Source: Candidatus Bathyarchaeota archaeon (GTDB lineage Archaea; Thermoproteota; Bathyarchaeia; Bathyarchaeales; Bathycorpusculaceae). Taken from it: a stretch of 64,000 bases of DNA. Below, piece by piece: positions 1-8,466 of this stretch (its first letter is position 1; the number at the start of each line of letters is the position of its first letter). The position numbers and the translations under genes were made by a program. The stretch covers positions 157,099 through 221,098 of the forward strand of contig JAOZHU010000025.1 of the NCBI GenBank assembly GCA_026014705.1, read 5' to 3'. The notes beneath the pieces are model-generated. The model was not told the DNA's origin and made no database searches. It was given only the letters and a program-made list of their open reading frames with translations.

Positions 1-498
1 ACATGGCTATTCCGCAAAATCGAAAGCGACGACGAAGAACCACTAGTACTCCCCATAACAGGCTACGAAGGCTTCAGACAATTCGCACTAATAGACAACA
101 AAGCAAGACAAGAAATCCTAACCGCAGTAAACGCACCCCTCGACGCCAGACTAGCCCAAAAAATCAAACCCAAAAACCAAAGAGAACTAACCCAAGAAAT
201 CCTAAACGCCTACAACACAGGAAAAGTCTCCAAAGAAAAAGCCCTCCCCATCTACGAGATACTCAACAAAGAAAACCTCGTAGCATGGGAAGACGACTTC
301 CGAGAATACTTGGATGAATACCGCCGAACCCAAAACATCGACTTGCTACTAACATCACTGGAACAACTCTTCCAAAAATACCGCATAGACCAAAGAGAAA
401 AACGAAAACCAAAAGTAATCCAACCAACAGACCTCGAAGTAGTAGCCTACATGTTCCTAAGCAAAGAAGACTTCAAAGACCTAACACTAGAAACATAA
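1..498 (+). CDS. C-terminal part of an unrecognised protein (N-terminus outside window)
   Basis: The frame is open from the first base of the window to a TAA at 498, giving 165 residues. The chain is charged and helical, with no catalytic motif or membrane segment that I recognise. Codon choice strongly favours A and C (cta, aca, caa, aac), unlike the viral structural genes that follow on the other strand but like the zinc-ribbon gene 43 bases downstream. The two could share a transcript. It may be the tail of a large viral or accessory protein such as a helicase, but nothing in the visible part proves that. Confidence 0.6.
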   Translation, partial: TWLFRKIESDDEEPLVLPITGYEGFRQFALIDNKARQEILTAVNAPLDARLAQKIKPKNQRELTQEILNAYNTGKVSKEKALPIYEILNKENLVAWEDDFREYLDEYRRTQNIDLLLTSLEQLFQKYRIDQREKRKPKVIQPTDLEVVAYMFLSKEDFKDLTLET

Positions 499-541
499 CA
501 AACAGAAAAAGTTAAAACCAAACCCAAACAAAAAAACAAGC

Positions 542-730
542 ATGCCCACCACATGCCCAAACTGCAAAAAAGAATCCGCCAAACCAGAAAAAACATGGAA
601 ATACGGACAATTCCAAGTTAACGCCTTCACATGCAAAAACTGCACCACCCAATTCCGCGAATACACAAAAAACGGAAAATACGCCTTCACACTAAAACTC
701 ATAAAAGGAAAAGGCTACGCAAAACCATAG
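542..730 (+). CDS. small zinc-ribbon protein
   Basis: The 62-residue protein has two CxxC pairs (CPNC near residue 5 and CKNC near residue 31), the spacing of a single zinc ribbon. The rest is basic and aromatic (WKYGQF, EYTKNGKYAF), which suits nucleic-acid or protein binding. It follows the partial gene upstream by 43 bases in the same direction and shares its A/C-rich codon use. It converges on the ABC-acetyltransferase gene, with only 9 bases between stop codons. Function is not known. Confidence 0.65.
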   Translation: MPTTCPNCKKESAKPEKTWKYGQFQVNAFTCKNCTTQFREYTKNGKYAFTLKLIKGKGYAKP

Positions 731-739
731 CTAAAGCCG

Positions 740-2179
740 CTATTCTGCTTCCCAAAACAAATACACCTTTGTCTGCATAAGCATTCCAACTATTCTAATC
801 AACTTGGCTATCTTTTTCAAGTCCGCATTTTCAACCGATATTACAAAATCGGATGTTTTCCCAAAAGGTTGGTGCCTGCTAACAGCGAATTCCTTTTTGA
901 AGCGCGGATGCTTGTTTGCAACGAATAAATCTCTTAGCGCTGATATCTCTTCTGTTTTCAAGTTTCCAAGTCTTTCGAGAACATAACGTTCACTTCCAAA
1001 AAGCGAAAGGTTAAAACCGAATTCTGATAGTTTGGCTGCTATTCTCTTTATGCCTTCAAGTGGTTGCTGTTCCACTATTTTCTGGAGCCCTGCTTTTTCT
1101 GCGAAGGGGTTGTATTTTGCCATTACTGCGACCATTTCCACGTAAGGCGTGCCTGCTAAAGACAGGGTTTCGCGGATTATCCTTGCTCCTAAACCTATTG
1201 TCCGATATTTCGGATGAATAACCACGCGGTTGACTATGCTAAGCTTCTCATTCAACTCCTGCATAGACATTTGCGGTAATACAAGCCTTCTGCCAAAACA
1301 ACTTGGCGGAGGATAACAATAGACGATGACTCCGCAGAGCTCATCACCACGCATCAAACGAAATACTTTGCGGGGACCAGCAACCAAATGCCCACGATAG
1401 TGAAAACTGCTTAAGCTGTGCCAGTCTTTGATTGTGCCCTGTTCTATTCTCATTTCCTTGACAAGGCTGCACTGTGAAGCTGGTCTATTCTGAAAATATT
1501 TTACTTGTATTTCTTTGCCAAAGCGTTTGTGAACAAGGACACTTGGATTCAAGTCCTCAAACAAGTCGCCATGAGTGGTTGCTGCAATCACTGCTTTGCC
1601 TTGTTGCCTAGCAATTTTCTGTAGGTTGAAAGCGATAATTTTGGCTGTGTCTCTATCCAGGCAAGCGGCGAATTCGTCCATTAGCCACCATTGCTTCTTG
1701 CTTTCGATTAGCTTGGCTACTCGGTAACGGTATTTCTGGCCGTCACTGAGTTGCCCGTATGTACGTAAGAAAAGGAAGGCGTCATTCAATCCCACCTTGC
1801 TGAGCAACTCTAAGCCTTCTTCAACAGTTGCACCAACAGTCTCGATGAGAGGCTTATCCACATCAACCGCAACCTCAGACAAATCAACAGCTTCTTCACC
1901 AAGGTCTTTCCGCAGTGCTCGCAGCAAAACAGACTTGCCTGAACCGCTATCGCCTGTGATGTAGACGATGTCTGTTGGAGCAACCTTCAGCTCCGTGTCC
2001 AAAACAGTGAATTTCTGGGCTTCATCAACACCTAAACCAAAAGCTTCAGCAACCACAAGCGCTCTCGGCGTGAGCTTCACAGTAGTTTCATAGGATATGT
2101 TGAAGCTGAATTTGCCCTGTTCCCTATCGTAAGTCCTGCAGACTCTTCTAACCCTGAATTGCTCAATTCGCCGTCTCAT
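740..2179 (-). CDS. ABC-type ATPase fused to a GNAT-like acetyltransferase domain
   Basis: The 479-residue protein has a complete ABC core: Walker A GDSGSGKS at 76-83, signature LSDGQ at 144-148, Walker B WWLMDE at 164-169 and a switch His near 203. There are no membrane segments. The C-terminal half carries a GNAT-type acetyl-CoA loop (RTIGLGAR, about 326-333) preceded by VVIHPKY. The architecture matches the archaeal family described as ABC ATPase fused to a predicted acetyltransferase (COG2401-like). It is the last gene of the viral cassette, downstream of the large terminase. Its ATG overlaps the stop of a 21-codon ORF (ATGA), suggesting translational coupling. A close relative lies at 62888-64000. 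Its role in the virus is unknown; DNA packaging or protein modification are guesses. Confidence 0.85.
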   Translation of the reverse strand: MRRRIEQFRVRRVCRTYDREQGKFSFNISYETTVKLTPRALVVAEAFGLGVDEAQKFTVLDTELKVAPTDIVYITGDSGSGKSVLLRALRKDLGEEAVDLSEVAVDVDKPLIETVGATVEEGLELLSKVGLNDAFLFLRTYGQLSDGQKYRYRVAKLIESKKQWWLMDEFAACLDRDTAKIIAFNLQKIARQQGKAVIAATTHGDLFEDLNPSVLVHKRFGKEIQVKYFQNRPASQCSLVKEMRIEQGTIKDWHSLSSFHYRGHLVAGPRKVFRLMRGDELCGVIVYCYPPPSCFGRRLVLPQMSMQELNEKLSIVNRVVIHPKYRTIGLGARIIRETLSLAGTPYVEMVAVMAKYNPFAEKAGLQKIVEQQPLEGIKRIAAKLSEFGFNLSLFGSERYVLERLGNLKTEEISALRDLFVANKHPRFKKEFAVSRHQPFGKTSDFVISVENADLKKIAKLIRIVGMLMQTKVYLFWEAE

Positions 2180-2241
2180 CTTGTGTCTCCCATGGCTTTG
2201 CGTTTCGCCAATTTACTACGTACATCCTTAAGCTTACCCAC
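2176..2241 (-). CDS. 21-residue basic ORF coupled to the ABC-acetyltransferase gene
   Basis: GTG start six bases after a GAGGTGA ribosome-binding site that overlaps the stop codon of the large terminase. The peptide is Lys/Arg-rich (VGKLKDVRSK...). Its TGA overlaps the ATG of the next gene as ATGA. It could be a leader or coupling peptide or a very small viral protein. It contains one copy of the TGTACGTAGTA element. Too short to judge by coding statistics. Confidence 0.35.
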   Translation of the reverse strand: MGKLKDVRSKLAKRKAMGDTR

Positions 2242-2247
2242 ACAGAC

Positions 2248-3696
2248 TCACCTCGGAACCACAGCCAAAAACGGTTCAGGAGCCATAGTCACCGTCGCAT
2301 AAACCGCCAAAGCCACACTCCAAAACACGTCATCATGCGTCCCATTCGGATGACTAAAGCCGACGGCGCCATCTTTCCGCAACTCATAACGCTCCACATT
2401 CAGCTCAGTGCAGATGTCGCCTCGATACGGCCTCTCCCAATTCAACAACGGATAAAAGAACCGCTGATCCATCATCCGCTGCTTAAGCAAACTCGCCATC
2501 TCGCTCTTACGCGGCACACTAAAATTAACGCCTTCAGCATTGTTGATGCCCGCAGTCTCCATATCGCTGATAATGCTTGGTCCTTCCCGTGTGAAATCAA
2601 CCCTTATCTTTTCGAAGCCTCCCCAGCGGTCTTGGAGAGCTTTGATGTAGCCTAAAACGTGAGCGTACTTTGTCGGCTGCTGAAACACCTTCAAATGCCT
2701 AAGCAGAAGCCTATCATTCACCCGCTCAACCACACAGAAAACACAATAATCACGTGTCTGAGCCAAATCCAAACCACCAAAGAACTCGCCCTCATAGCTT
2801 TCTTCTGGGCTGTATTCTTGCAGGTCTTCTCCGCAGTTTTTCACAGTGCCCACACACGAAACGATTAAGCTCTGCGGAAGCCATACATCTTCGTCTTCAG
2901 CCCATTCTGCTTCCATTTCTCGGCGCCATCTTGCAGGGTCTTCCCCGAACTGCCGCTTAATCCGCGAAACCATCTCCGGACTCAACGGGCCCGCAGGCGC
3001 TAACGCTTTTTCCCAACTGAAATGGTGTCTCGCAAAATCTGAGTAATCGCGGTGGTTGCACATCTTCCAAAACAAAGAATCACTGTTGAAAGGTGTGCTG
3101 CTCGCTATAAGCTTGCCATTCGTGGTTCCCAGCGTAAACAGAATAGCATCATACAAATCCTCATCGTTAGGAGTGAACCCGCATTCATCCCAGTACAACC
3201 GATGAAACGTGTTGCCCCTCACCGTATCAGGATTATTCGGAAAAGCCTCAATCACCGAACCATTGCTAAAACTGATTCGGGTTTTCTGAACGTGCACTTC
3301 GCCAGCGGGAAGGTTACGGCAAAAACTCGCCACCCGCCTAATATTCAGCTTGGTTTGGCGCCAGCTAGGACCAATAAACCCAATATACAAGTCAGAGTTC
3401 TCATAAGCATCCTGCAAAAGCAAAGCGCCAATCGACGTGCTCTTGCCCGTTTGCCTTGGCCACCTTACCGCAAGAAACTGATTCTCCCGATACAGCTTCG
3501 CCAGCTCAAGCTGATACCAGAAAGGCTTCAGCTTGCACACGTCACTGAAGAACTTGGCTGTATCGCCTTTAACCTGGTCAACCGCTACCTTCTTCGACTC
3601 TTCAAGAGCCTTGGCGTCTTCTCGCAGTTGTTGACGTTGCAGGTCATAGTCAGCCTTATGCCACGTTCTAGCCCTTCTTGCCGCGCTCAGAATCAA
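2248..3696 (-). CDS. terL: terminase large subunit (viral DNA-packaging ATPase/nuclease)
   Basis: This is the motor that pumps viral DNA into the procapsid and cuts it. The ATPase domain shows Walker A WPRQTGKST (79-87) and Walker B LYWDE (167-171), followed by the coupling motif SSTP (199-202). The C-terminal RNase-H-like nuclease has acidic residues in GGLDLAQTRD (Asp310), RVDFTR (Asp367) and GTHDD (455-456). Length of 482 is normal for the family. The chosen start is TTG at 3696, because the reading frame runs 29 bases into the small-subunit gene and no better start exists. It sits between the small terminase and the ABC-acetyltransferase. Confidence 0.95.
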   Translation of the reverse strand: MILSAARRARTWHKADYDLQRQQLREDAKALEESKKVAVDQVKGDTAKFFSDVCKLKPFWYQLELAKLYRENQFLAVRWPRQTGKSTSIGALLLQDAYENSDLYIGFIGPSWRQTKLNIRRVASFCRNLPAGEVHVQKTRISFSNGSVIEAFPNNPDTVRGNTFHRLYWDECGFTPNDEDLYDAILFTLGTTNGKLIASSTPFNSDSLFWKMCNHRDYSDFARHHFSWEKALAPAGPLSPEMVSRIKRQFGEDPARWRREMEAEWAEDEDVWLPQSLIVSCVGTVKNCGEDLQEYSPEESYEGEFFGGLDLAQTRDYCVFCVVERVNDRLLLRHLKVFQQPTKYAHVLGYIKALQDRWGGFEKIRVDFTREGPSIISDMETAGINNAEGVNFSVPRKSEMASLLKQRMMDQRFFYPLLNWERPYRGDICTELNVERYELRKDGAVGFSHPNGTHDDVFWSVALAVYATVTMAPEPFLAVVPR

Positions 3697-4093
3697 GCTT
3701 TCGCCTCAACTCCAAAACTTCAGCCTCAAATCCCCTGATGTCCACGTATTCAAGGAAGAGTTCCTTGTAGATTTTCACGCCTTGAATGATGCTGCGCAAA
3801 CGCAAAGTCTCAGCCTGCTCTAAGCCAGGCGTCTCCAAAGCCTTCAAAGCCGCACTCAACGTCTTCAACGCTTCCTCTACGCTTGGAAGCTCGGAGGGCA
3901 ACTGCAAACTGGTTGTTGTAGTGCGCTCTGATTTTGCCCGCACTACTACATCTAAGCCAAGACGCGCAATCTTTATTCGAATGCAATCACGGGTTTTTCC
4001 CAGAGCCTTCGCTATCGCCCTAACTGACCTTCCGTCCTGCAGCATCTGCTGCAGCTTTTTCTCCTCTTCAGCAGTCCACGGTTTTCCCTTCAT
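3668..4093 (-). CDS. terS: terminase small subunit-like DNA-binding protein
   Basis: The 141-residue protein begins with a Myb/SANT-like helix-turn-helix (KPWTAEEEKKLQQML... RAIAKALGKT, residues 4-35). A low-complexity Thr/Ser/Leu linker and two long helices follow, the layout of small terminase subunits, which bind the packaging site and assemble into a ring. It lies immediately upstream of, and overlaps by 29 bases, the large terminase gene, which is the usual order. The DNA-binding domain is clear; the terminase assignment rests on position and shape. Confidence 0.75.
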   Translation of the reverse strand: MKGKPWTAEEEKKLQQMLQDGRSVRAIAKALGKTRDCIRIKIARLGLDVVVRAKSERTTTTSLQLPSELPSVEEALKTLSAALKALETPGLEQAETLRLRSIIQGVKIYKELFLEYVDIRGFEAEVLELRRKLDSERGKKG

Positions 4094-4391
4094 TTTCGAG
4101 TTTCACCTTCAAACTGAAATAGTGCTTTCTGCCACGCTGTTGCTTAGCCACAATTCCCCTGCCTACAAGCTCATTCAACACCATGCTCTCATGCGCACGG
4201 CGGCAACCAGTGACAGCAGCCACTTCCCCAGCCAAAGCAGGCCTCCCAAGCTTAGACAACGCCATTATCGTAGGCAGGAAGCGCTCTGAAACCTGAACCT
4301 GCACAACAGGCATAGCGCTAACTTTCGCATCGATAACATCCAGCCGCTTGAATAGCTTGTCAAAGGCCGCCCTAACCTCAAACGCCCTCAC
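4068..4391 (-). CDS. winged-helix DNA-binding protein, viral
   Basis: The protein is 107 residues. Residues 40-95 look like a winged helix: LSKLGRPALAGEVAAVTG as helices 1-2, a recognition helix in CRRAHESMVLNELV, then a wing GIVAKQQRGRKHYFSL. The N-terminus is amphipathic and helical. It overlaps the small terminase gene by 26 bases, so the two are probably co-translated. It could act as a transcription regulator of the late genes or as part of the packaging-site recognition complex. Confidence 0.65.
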   Translation of the reverse strand: MRAFEVRAAFDKLFKRLDVIDAKVSAMPVVQVQVSERFLPTIMALSKLGRPALAGEVAAVTGCRRAHESMVLNELVGRGIVAKQQRGRKHYFSLKVKLENEGKTVDC

Positions 4392-4393
4392 GC

Positions 4394-4597
4394 CTAACCC
4401 TCACCATTTAACGCCGCGTTGACGTTGACTTTGGCTTTCCAATACGCCAACAACGCCACACCAACAGCGCCCACAATAGCGCAAACAGGCGCCTTGACAA
4501 CATCAGGAATTGGCTGAGTAGCAACATACGTAGCCGTAGCCACACAAGCGCTCCCAACAGCCACAAAAGCAGCTTCCCCATTCTCACTTGTTTGCAT
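4394..4597 (-). CDS. small membrane protein (holin-like position)
   Basis: The 67-residue protein has two hydrophobic stretches (about 10-28 and 37-53) separated by a short PIPDVVKAP turn, followed by a charged tail. A strong GGAGGTGA ribosome-binding site lies in the end of the preceding gene, 8 bases before ATG. Two small two-helix proteins in tandem near the tail/lysis end of a viral cassette suggest holins, but no lytic enzyme is visible nearby, so this is only a positional guess. Confidence 0.6.
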   Translation of the reverse strand: MQTSENGEAAFVAVGSACVATATYVATQPIPDVVKAPVCAIVGAVGVALLAYWKAKVNVNAALNGEG

Positions 4598-4600
4598 GCA

Positions 4601-4849
4601 TTAGTCACCTCCGCGTTTACCAACAAAAATCCCAATAACCGTGCCGCTCAACCCAGTGAGCGCAGCGAAAATCTCGCTGTTCCATGTACGTAGTAAAGCC
4701 AAATGCGCAATCTCAATGGCAGCCAGGCAAACGGTCATGCCGATGCCGAATTTTACCACGTACACAAGCTGCTCATCAGGCTCCTCACTCACAATTCTGC
4801 CACGCTGAACACGCCTTCGCGTTAACGCTCGCTTAATCGGGTCTGCCAT
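4601..4849 (-). CDS. small membrane protein, second of a tandem pair
   Basis: 82 residues. The N-terminus is very basic (KRALTRRRVQRGR), followed by two predicted membrane helices (about 29-48 and 58-76) and a GKRGGD tail. It overlaps the upstream gene by 17 bases and is followed after 3 bases by another two-helix protein. The pair may form a holin-like or membrane-anchoring unit. One TGTACGTAGTA element and a one-mismatch copy lie inside this gene. Confidence 0.6.
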   Translation of the reverse strand: MADPIKRALTRRRVQRGRIVSEEPDEQLVYVVKFGIGMTVCLAAIEIAHLALLRTWNSEIFAALTGLSGTVIGIFVGKRGGD

Positions 4850-5243
4850 GAGTGCTCAACCTCCTCTGAAAAGTCCGATGCCGGTTAGATTGGCTGAAGA
4901 CCTTGCGGTCCTTCATCAAAAAACTGTTCACCAAACCCGTAGCCACTTGCGGCGGAAAATGCCCACGCTCAACAACCACAACATTGACAGCCCAACTCAA
5001 CGGAATAGCCGTGTAATCCAAATCGTACAAGCCATCAGCGTACTGGAAACTGTTCTGAGCCAAAACAATATGCTTAGTCCGGTTTCCCAACAAGCCCACG
5101 AAAACGCCCCAGCTTCTGACAGGGACATCTATGACTCCAGCGTAGCTGCTGCTCTTGCCAGTGCTCGCATCGCACCATTCCACGCAAACAACATCGCCAG
5201 AACTCAACCCTTCCACGATTTTCTTCAAACCACCTTTCTTCAA
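4833..5243 (-). CDS. viral protein of unknown function, 136 residues
   Basis: TTG start preceded by GGAGGT ten bases upstream. The N-terminal KKGGLKKIVEGL is a basic helix. The rest is beta-rich, with a small-barrel look (GDVVCVEWCDAS, YAGVIDVPVRSWGVFVGLLGN), and the tail is Arg/Ser-rich. It lies between distal tail genes and the small membrane proteins. No family recognised. Confidence 0.6.
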   Translation of the reverse strand: MKKGGLKKIVEGLSSGDVVCVEWCDASTGKSSSYAGVIDVPVRSWGVFVGLLGNRTKHIVLAQNSFQYADGLYDLDYTAIPLSWAVNVVVVERGHFPPQVATGLVNSFLMKDRKVFSQSNRHRTFQRRLSTHGRPD

Positions 5244-5246
5244 CTT

Positions 5247-5609
5247 CTAAAGTACCTCCTGCAACTGCAAACTGAAACTGCGAACGTTCTGGCTGCCAAC
5301 ATCAACAGCCTCAAAACCCACGCCAACAACCTGCACGTTAGTGCTGCTAACATTGCGCACTGCCAAATCGCTGAAGAAAGCCACAACAGCGCCTGCGGCA
5401 GCCTTCTCCTCAAAATACTTCACCACACTACTAGCCCAAGCCACGTTCTCCTCAATACAATCCAACGCATAGACGCGCACGTAACCGTAAACCCGCACTT
5501 TCCGCTTGCATGTGCCGTTCTCCCACTTGTCAAACTCGCTCTTTATGGGCTCAAGCGATTCACGCCAACCAGTCACGTTCAAGGTCTTCCCGTCCAGTGT
5601 CACGCCCAA
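5247..5609 (-). CDS. probable tail-associated viral protein, 120 residues
   Basis: The chain is beta-rich and begins MGVTLDGKTLNVTGW, with further strands in KRKVRVYGYVRVYALDC and NVQVVGVGFEAVDV. It sits three bases after the stop of the 94-residue gene, downstream of the fibre-like protein. Position suggests a distal tail or baseplate hub component. No motif confirms this. Confidence 0.6.
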   Translation of the reverse strand: MGVTLDGKTLNVTGWRESLEPIKSEFDKWENGTCKRKVRVYGYVRVYALDCIEENVAWASSVVKYFEEKAAAGAVVAFFSDLAVRNVSSTNVQVVGVGFEAVDVGSQNVRSFSLQLQEVL

Positions 5610-5612
5610 AGC

Positions 5613-5897
5613 TTAGGCCTCCAGCTCCACGCCGATGACGCTTGCAAAGTTGAAGTCTTCAGGCACCGTGCTTTTTCCAGCCCGCACTTCATTCACAACT
5701 GCAACTAACGCTTGTTTCGCGTCTTGCAGCGTCAAAGCCCTGCCAAGCAGTTCCCGAACGCTTTTCAAGCGATCATACAAGTCCTGTTTCTTCAGCGCAA
5801 AAGTCGACATTGCGCCGCTGCCCGCTGGATTATCAAAGGCGATTTGCAGGGTTACTTCGCCTGTGGTTGCGGATACTTGAGTGATTTTTATGGTCAA
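5613..5897 (-). CDS. small viral protein downstream of the fibre-like gene
   Basis: 94 residues. The N-terminal half is beta-strand rich (KITQVSATTGEVTLQIAF), the C-terminal half helical (LYDRLKSVRELLGRAL...). Its ATG overlaps the stop of the upstream gene as ATGA, so translation is coupled. I do not recognise the family. Confidence 0.6.
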   Translation of the reverse strand: MTIKITQVSATTGEVTLQIAFDNPAGSGAMSTFALKKQDLYDRLKSVRELLGRALTLQDAKQALVAVVNEVRAGKSTVPEDFNFASVIGVELEA

Positions 5898-6883
5898 ACC
5901 GCGTCAACTCCAATGTGGCTTATGCACGCGCCTAACCCGCTTGCGTATAGCGTAACCGTGTCCACTTGCACCACCTCAAAACGGTAACTGAAACTAAGCA
6001 AGCCCGTGCCGCTGCTCGTACTGTAATAGTCTGCGGCGTCGCCGAAGCTAACTGCGTGTTTCTTGCCGACTTTCACGGTTTTCGTTGGGTTAGCATCCAA
6101 GGGCTCAAGCAGCAGGTACAAAGTGCTGTTCTGGGGAAAATCCAGTGTTACGGGCTCGTGGTCGCTTCCGCAGAGCAGCCACGGCGAAGCGTAAATGCTG
6201 ATGTGCACGGCGGTTGCTCCGCTGCGTTTTGTGATGGCGAAACTGTGCGATGAGCCAGCGCTGAGGCTAACCGCGTATAATGCGGATGCGCCGTTGTTTG
6301 TGCCCGTGTCTTGGTAGCGTTCAACCCAGTTTATCTGCGCGCCGTCAACTGAGAGGCTGACGCCGTTCGTGAGTGTTTCACCTACATTTTCAAAGTTGGC
6401 TTGCCCGCTGCTTGTTATTGCGAAGCAGCGCACAATGAACACCGCGTTCTTTAAAGCACCTATCGCCGTTGTCCTGTTTGCGACGGTCAGGTTTATCGTG
6501 CTGGAATAAGCATTTAGCGTTGAGCCTGCGGCGTCTGCGAAGGAGACTTTGCCAAGTTTGAAGTTGCTGACAGTTATTGTTGAACCATTATAGTAGCCTT
6601 CCACGATTACGGCATGCGTGCCCGCGGCAACATAGCTCACGCCCGAATATGTTCCCGACGAGTCTCGGGCGAACACGTAGTAACTGCCAATTTTAAGCCT
6701 AACCCAACCGTAGCTGAAGGCGACTTGGAAACGCCAAGCAACCAGCGCTGCAGCAGCTAAAGTGATGTTGCCATAGTTTTTCACTGTGCCCCAGCCGACG
6801 GTGCTGTAATTGTAGGCTGTTGCGTCGTCGATAAGGCTGCTTTCGCTTGCTAATTGTCTGGTTTGTTCAGCTAAAAGCACCAT
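5894..6883 (-). CDS. beta-rich tail tip / receptor-binding-like protein
   Basis: The 329-residue protein is rich in Ser, Thr, Gly, Ala and Tyr, with many alternating strands, typical of viral distal tail or fibre proteins that contact the host surface. It lies directly after the tape measure gene, where distal tail and adhesion proteins are normally encoded. The last third (residues 225-329) looks like a separate beta-sandwich. There is no signal peptide and no enzymatic motif. Host-binding function is inferred from position and composition only. Confidence 0.65.
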   Translation of the reverse strand: MVLLAEQTRQLASESSLIDDATAYNYSTVGWGTVKNYGNITLAAAALVAWRFQVAFSYGWVRLKIGSYYVFARDSSGTYSGVSYVAAGTHAVIVEGYYNGSTITVSNFKLGKVSFADAAGSTLNAYSSTINLTVANRTTAIGALKNAVFIVRCFAITSSGQANFENVGETLTNGVSLSVDGAQINWVERYQDTGTNNGASALYAVSLSAGSSHSFAITKRSGATAVHISIYASPWLLCGSDHEPVTLDFPQNSTLYLLLEPLDANPTKTVKVGKKHAVSFGDAADYYSTSSGTGLLSFSYRFEVVQVDTVTLYASGLGACISHIGVDAV

Positions 6884-6885
6884 TC

Positions 6886-8466
6886 TTAAGTGAACACGCT
6901 CCCCATGCGAATCCGCCTTTGAGTAGACGGAGCACCGCTGCTTGTCGCCTCAACAATTACGGTTTTTAACCGCTGCTCCATCAAGCGCAAAACACGCTCG
7001 TCAACGCTTCCCTGCACGTTGATTGAAACGTTAACTACTGTTCCGCCAGAAGATAAACTGCCGAGTGAACCGAACTCGTGTAGTGGCACAACAGCTTCAG
7101 CGCCCTCCTCGCCGATAAGCGCCAGAGTAGGCGATTCAACGACACCGCCTTCAGCGAAACGTTTAGCCGTGGTAACTGAAGCCATAGTCGCTGCGCCTGT
7201 TGGCTGTGCTGTGGAGCCTCCGCCGGCAGTTAGCCAATTCCAAGCGCCGCCGAGTGCGCTGCCTATTCCGCCGAGAAAATCGCCGACGGGCTTGAGAATG
7301 TTGTTGTAAGCCCAAGACAACGCGTCAATGACTGGCTTAATGAGGTTGTCGTAAAAACATTTGAGCCCGCTCGCGAAGGCGTTCCACGCGTTAAGCAACG
7401 TGCCCGCCACGAAAGCAGCAACAGGCACAAGAACATTATCCCATAGCCACTTTAAGCCATTATAAACAGTGTTTACGGCGGTAGAGAGTGCGTTCCAGAC
7501 CCAGACGAGCCCCTGCAGAACACTCATGAAGTAGCCAGCAAGGAAATTGCCTATTGGAACGAAGATGTTGTCCCAAATCCACTTCAACCCATTGTAAACC
7601 GCGTCAACAGCGCTGCATAGAATATTCCAAGTAGCGGTCAATCCTTCCCAAACGCCGATGAACGTGTTTACAACAAAGTTGCCGAGGGGAACGAGCACGT
7701 TTTCCCAGAGCCATGTTAACGCGGCGGTTACCGCGTCAAGAATAGGCTTGAAGAAGTCGCCAAGCGCTTTGCCAATAGCGTTTACTGCGTCTCGAAATTC
7801 TGGGCACGCGTTGTACGCGGCGATTAAGGCGCCGATGATTAAGCCTATGGCGGCAACAACAGCCACAATCGGGTTTGCCGCAAGAAAATCAAGCGCTGAG
7901 CCTAAGGCTGTTTGCGCTGCTGTGACGCCGCCTGTTACGGCTGCCCAAGAAGCCTTAATCGTGCTCAAGCTGCCAATAGCAGTGATAACAGTCGGAATAA
8001 TCGACAAGGCAGAAGACACCATAACCTCGTTCATGTTGCCCTGAACCATCTGCGCACGGTCAACCGCCACCTGATAACGCTCCTGAGCCAAACGCAAATC
8101 ATCAGCCGCAGCCTTCGCCTGCACACTATCAGCGCCATACTTCTCTATGGCAACGTTCAGTTTTCGCTGAGCATCTTCCACGCTGTTTGCGCTCTGCTTC
8201 ACCTGCAAATTAGCCCGGTCAACGCTCACCTGCATGTCAGCCACGCGATCATAAGCATTGTATAGGCTAAATGCGCTTGTGGCTAAGCCGCTGAACCCCA
8301 TCACTAGGTTTTTGGCGCTTGTGTTTGTTTGCTTCTGCGTTTCGGAGACGCGTTTGCCTGACTCCTCAACTTTGCCTAGGCTGGCTGTGATGTTGCTGCC
8401 AGCGTCCGCTATGATTTTGCTTGCCTCGTCATTCGCTTTCAGCGTGATGTTGATTTCACTGTTCAC
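6886..8466 (-). CDS. tail tape measure protein
   Basis: It sets tail length and is delivered into the cell with the DNA. An N-terminal coiled-coil region (about residues 15-160) is followed by hydrophobic helices (about 160-230) and three 44-residue repeats starting with W-[LI]-W-[DE]-N-x-x-V-P. A Gly/Ala-rich C-terminus includes FAEGGVVESPTLALIGEEGAEAV-type sequence, a common tape-measure end motif. An in-frame GTG at 8499 exists, but I prefer GTG at 8466 (VNSEINITLKAND): it overlaps the stop of the frameshifted tail chaperone as GTGA. That gives 526 residues, short for a tape measure, implying a short tail. Confidence 0.9.
   Translation of the reverse strand: MNSEINITLKANDEASKIIADAGSNITASLGKVEESGKRVSETQKQTNTSAKNLVMGFSGLATSAFSLYNAYDRVADMQVSVDRANLQVKQSANSVEDAQRKLNVAIEKYGADSVQAKAAADDLRLAQERYQVAVDRAQMVQGNMNEVMVSSALSIIPTVITAIGSLSTIKASWAAVTGGVTAAQTALGSALDFLAANPIVAVVAAIGLIIGALIAAYNACPEFRDAVNAIGKALGDFFKPILDAVTAALTWLWENVLVPLGNFVVNTFIGVWEGLTATWNILCSAVDAVYNGLKWIWDNIFVPIGNFLAGYFMSVLQGLVWVWNALSTAVNTVYNGLKWLWDNVLVPVAAFVAGTLLNAWNAFASGLKCFYDNLIKPVIDALSWAYNNILKPVGDFLGGIGSALGGAWNWLTAGGGSTAQPTGAATMASVTTAKRFAEGGVVESPTLALIGEEGAEAVVPLHEFGSLGSLSSGGTVVNVSINVQGSVDERVLRLMEQRLKTVIVEATSSGAPSTQRRIRMGSVFT
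7318..7713 (-). repeat. three tandem 132-bp repeats inside the tape measure gene
   Basis: Three consecutive 44-codon units begin WLWENVLVP, WIWDNIFVP and WLWDNVLVP; the first two end in AVYNGLK and TVYNGLK. Spacing is exactly 44 residues between unit starts. Tape measure repeats of fixed length are known to scale with tail geometry. The third unit has diverged in its second half. Confidence 0.85.

Noticed and set aside
3..317. 104-codon plus frame at the window start
   Set aside because: Arg/Pro/Asn-rich shadow of the true frame that starts at base 1.
4848..5708. 286-codon plus frame opposite viral genes
   Set aside because: It runs antisense to three tightly packed minus-strand genes with good ribosome-binding sites.
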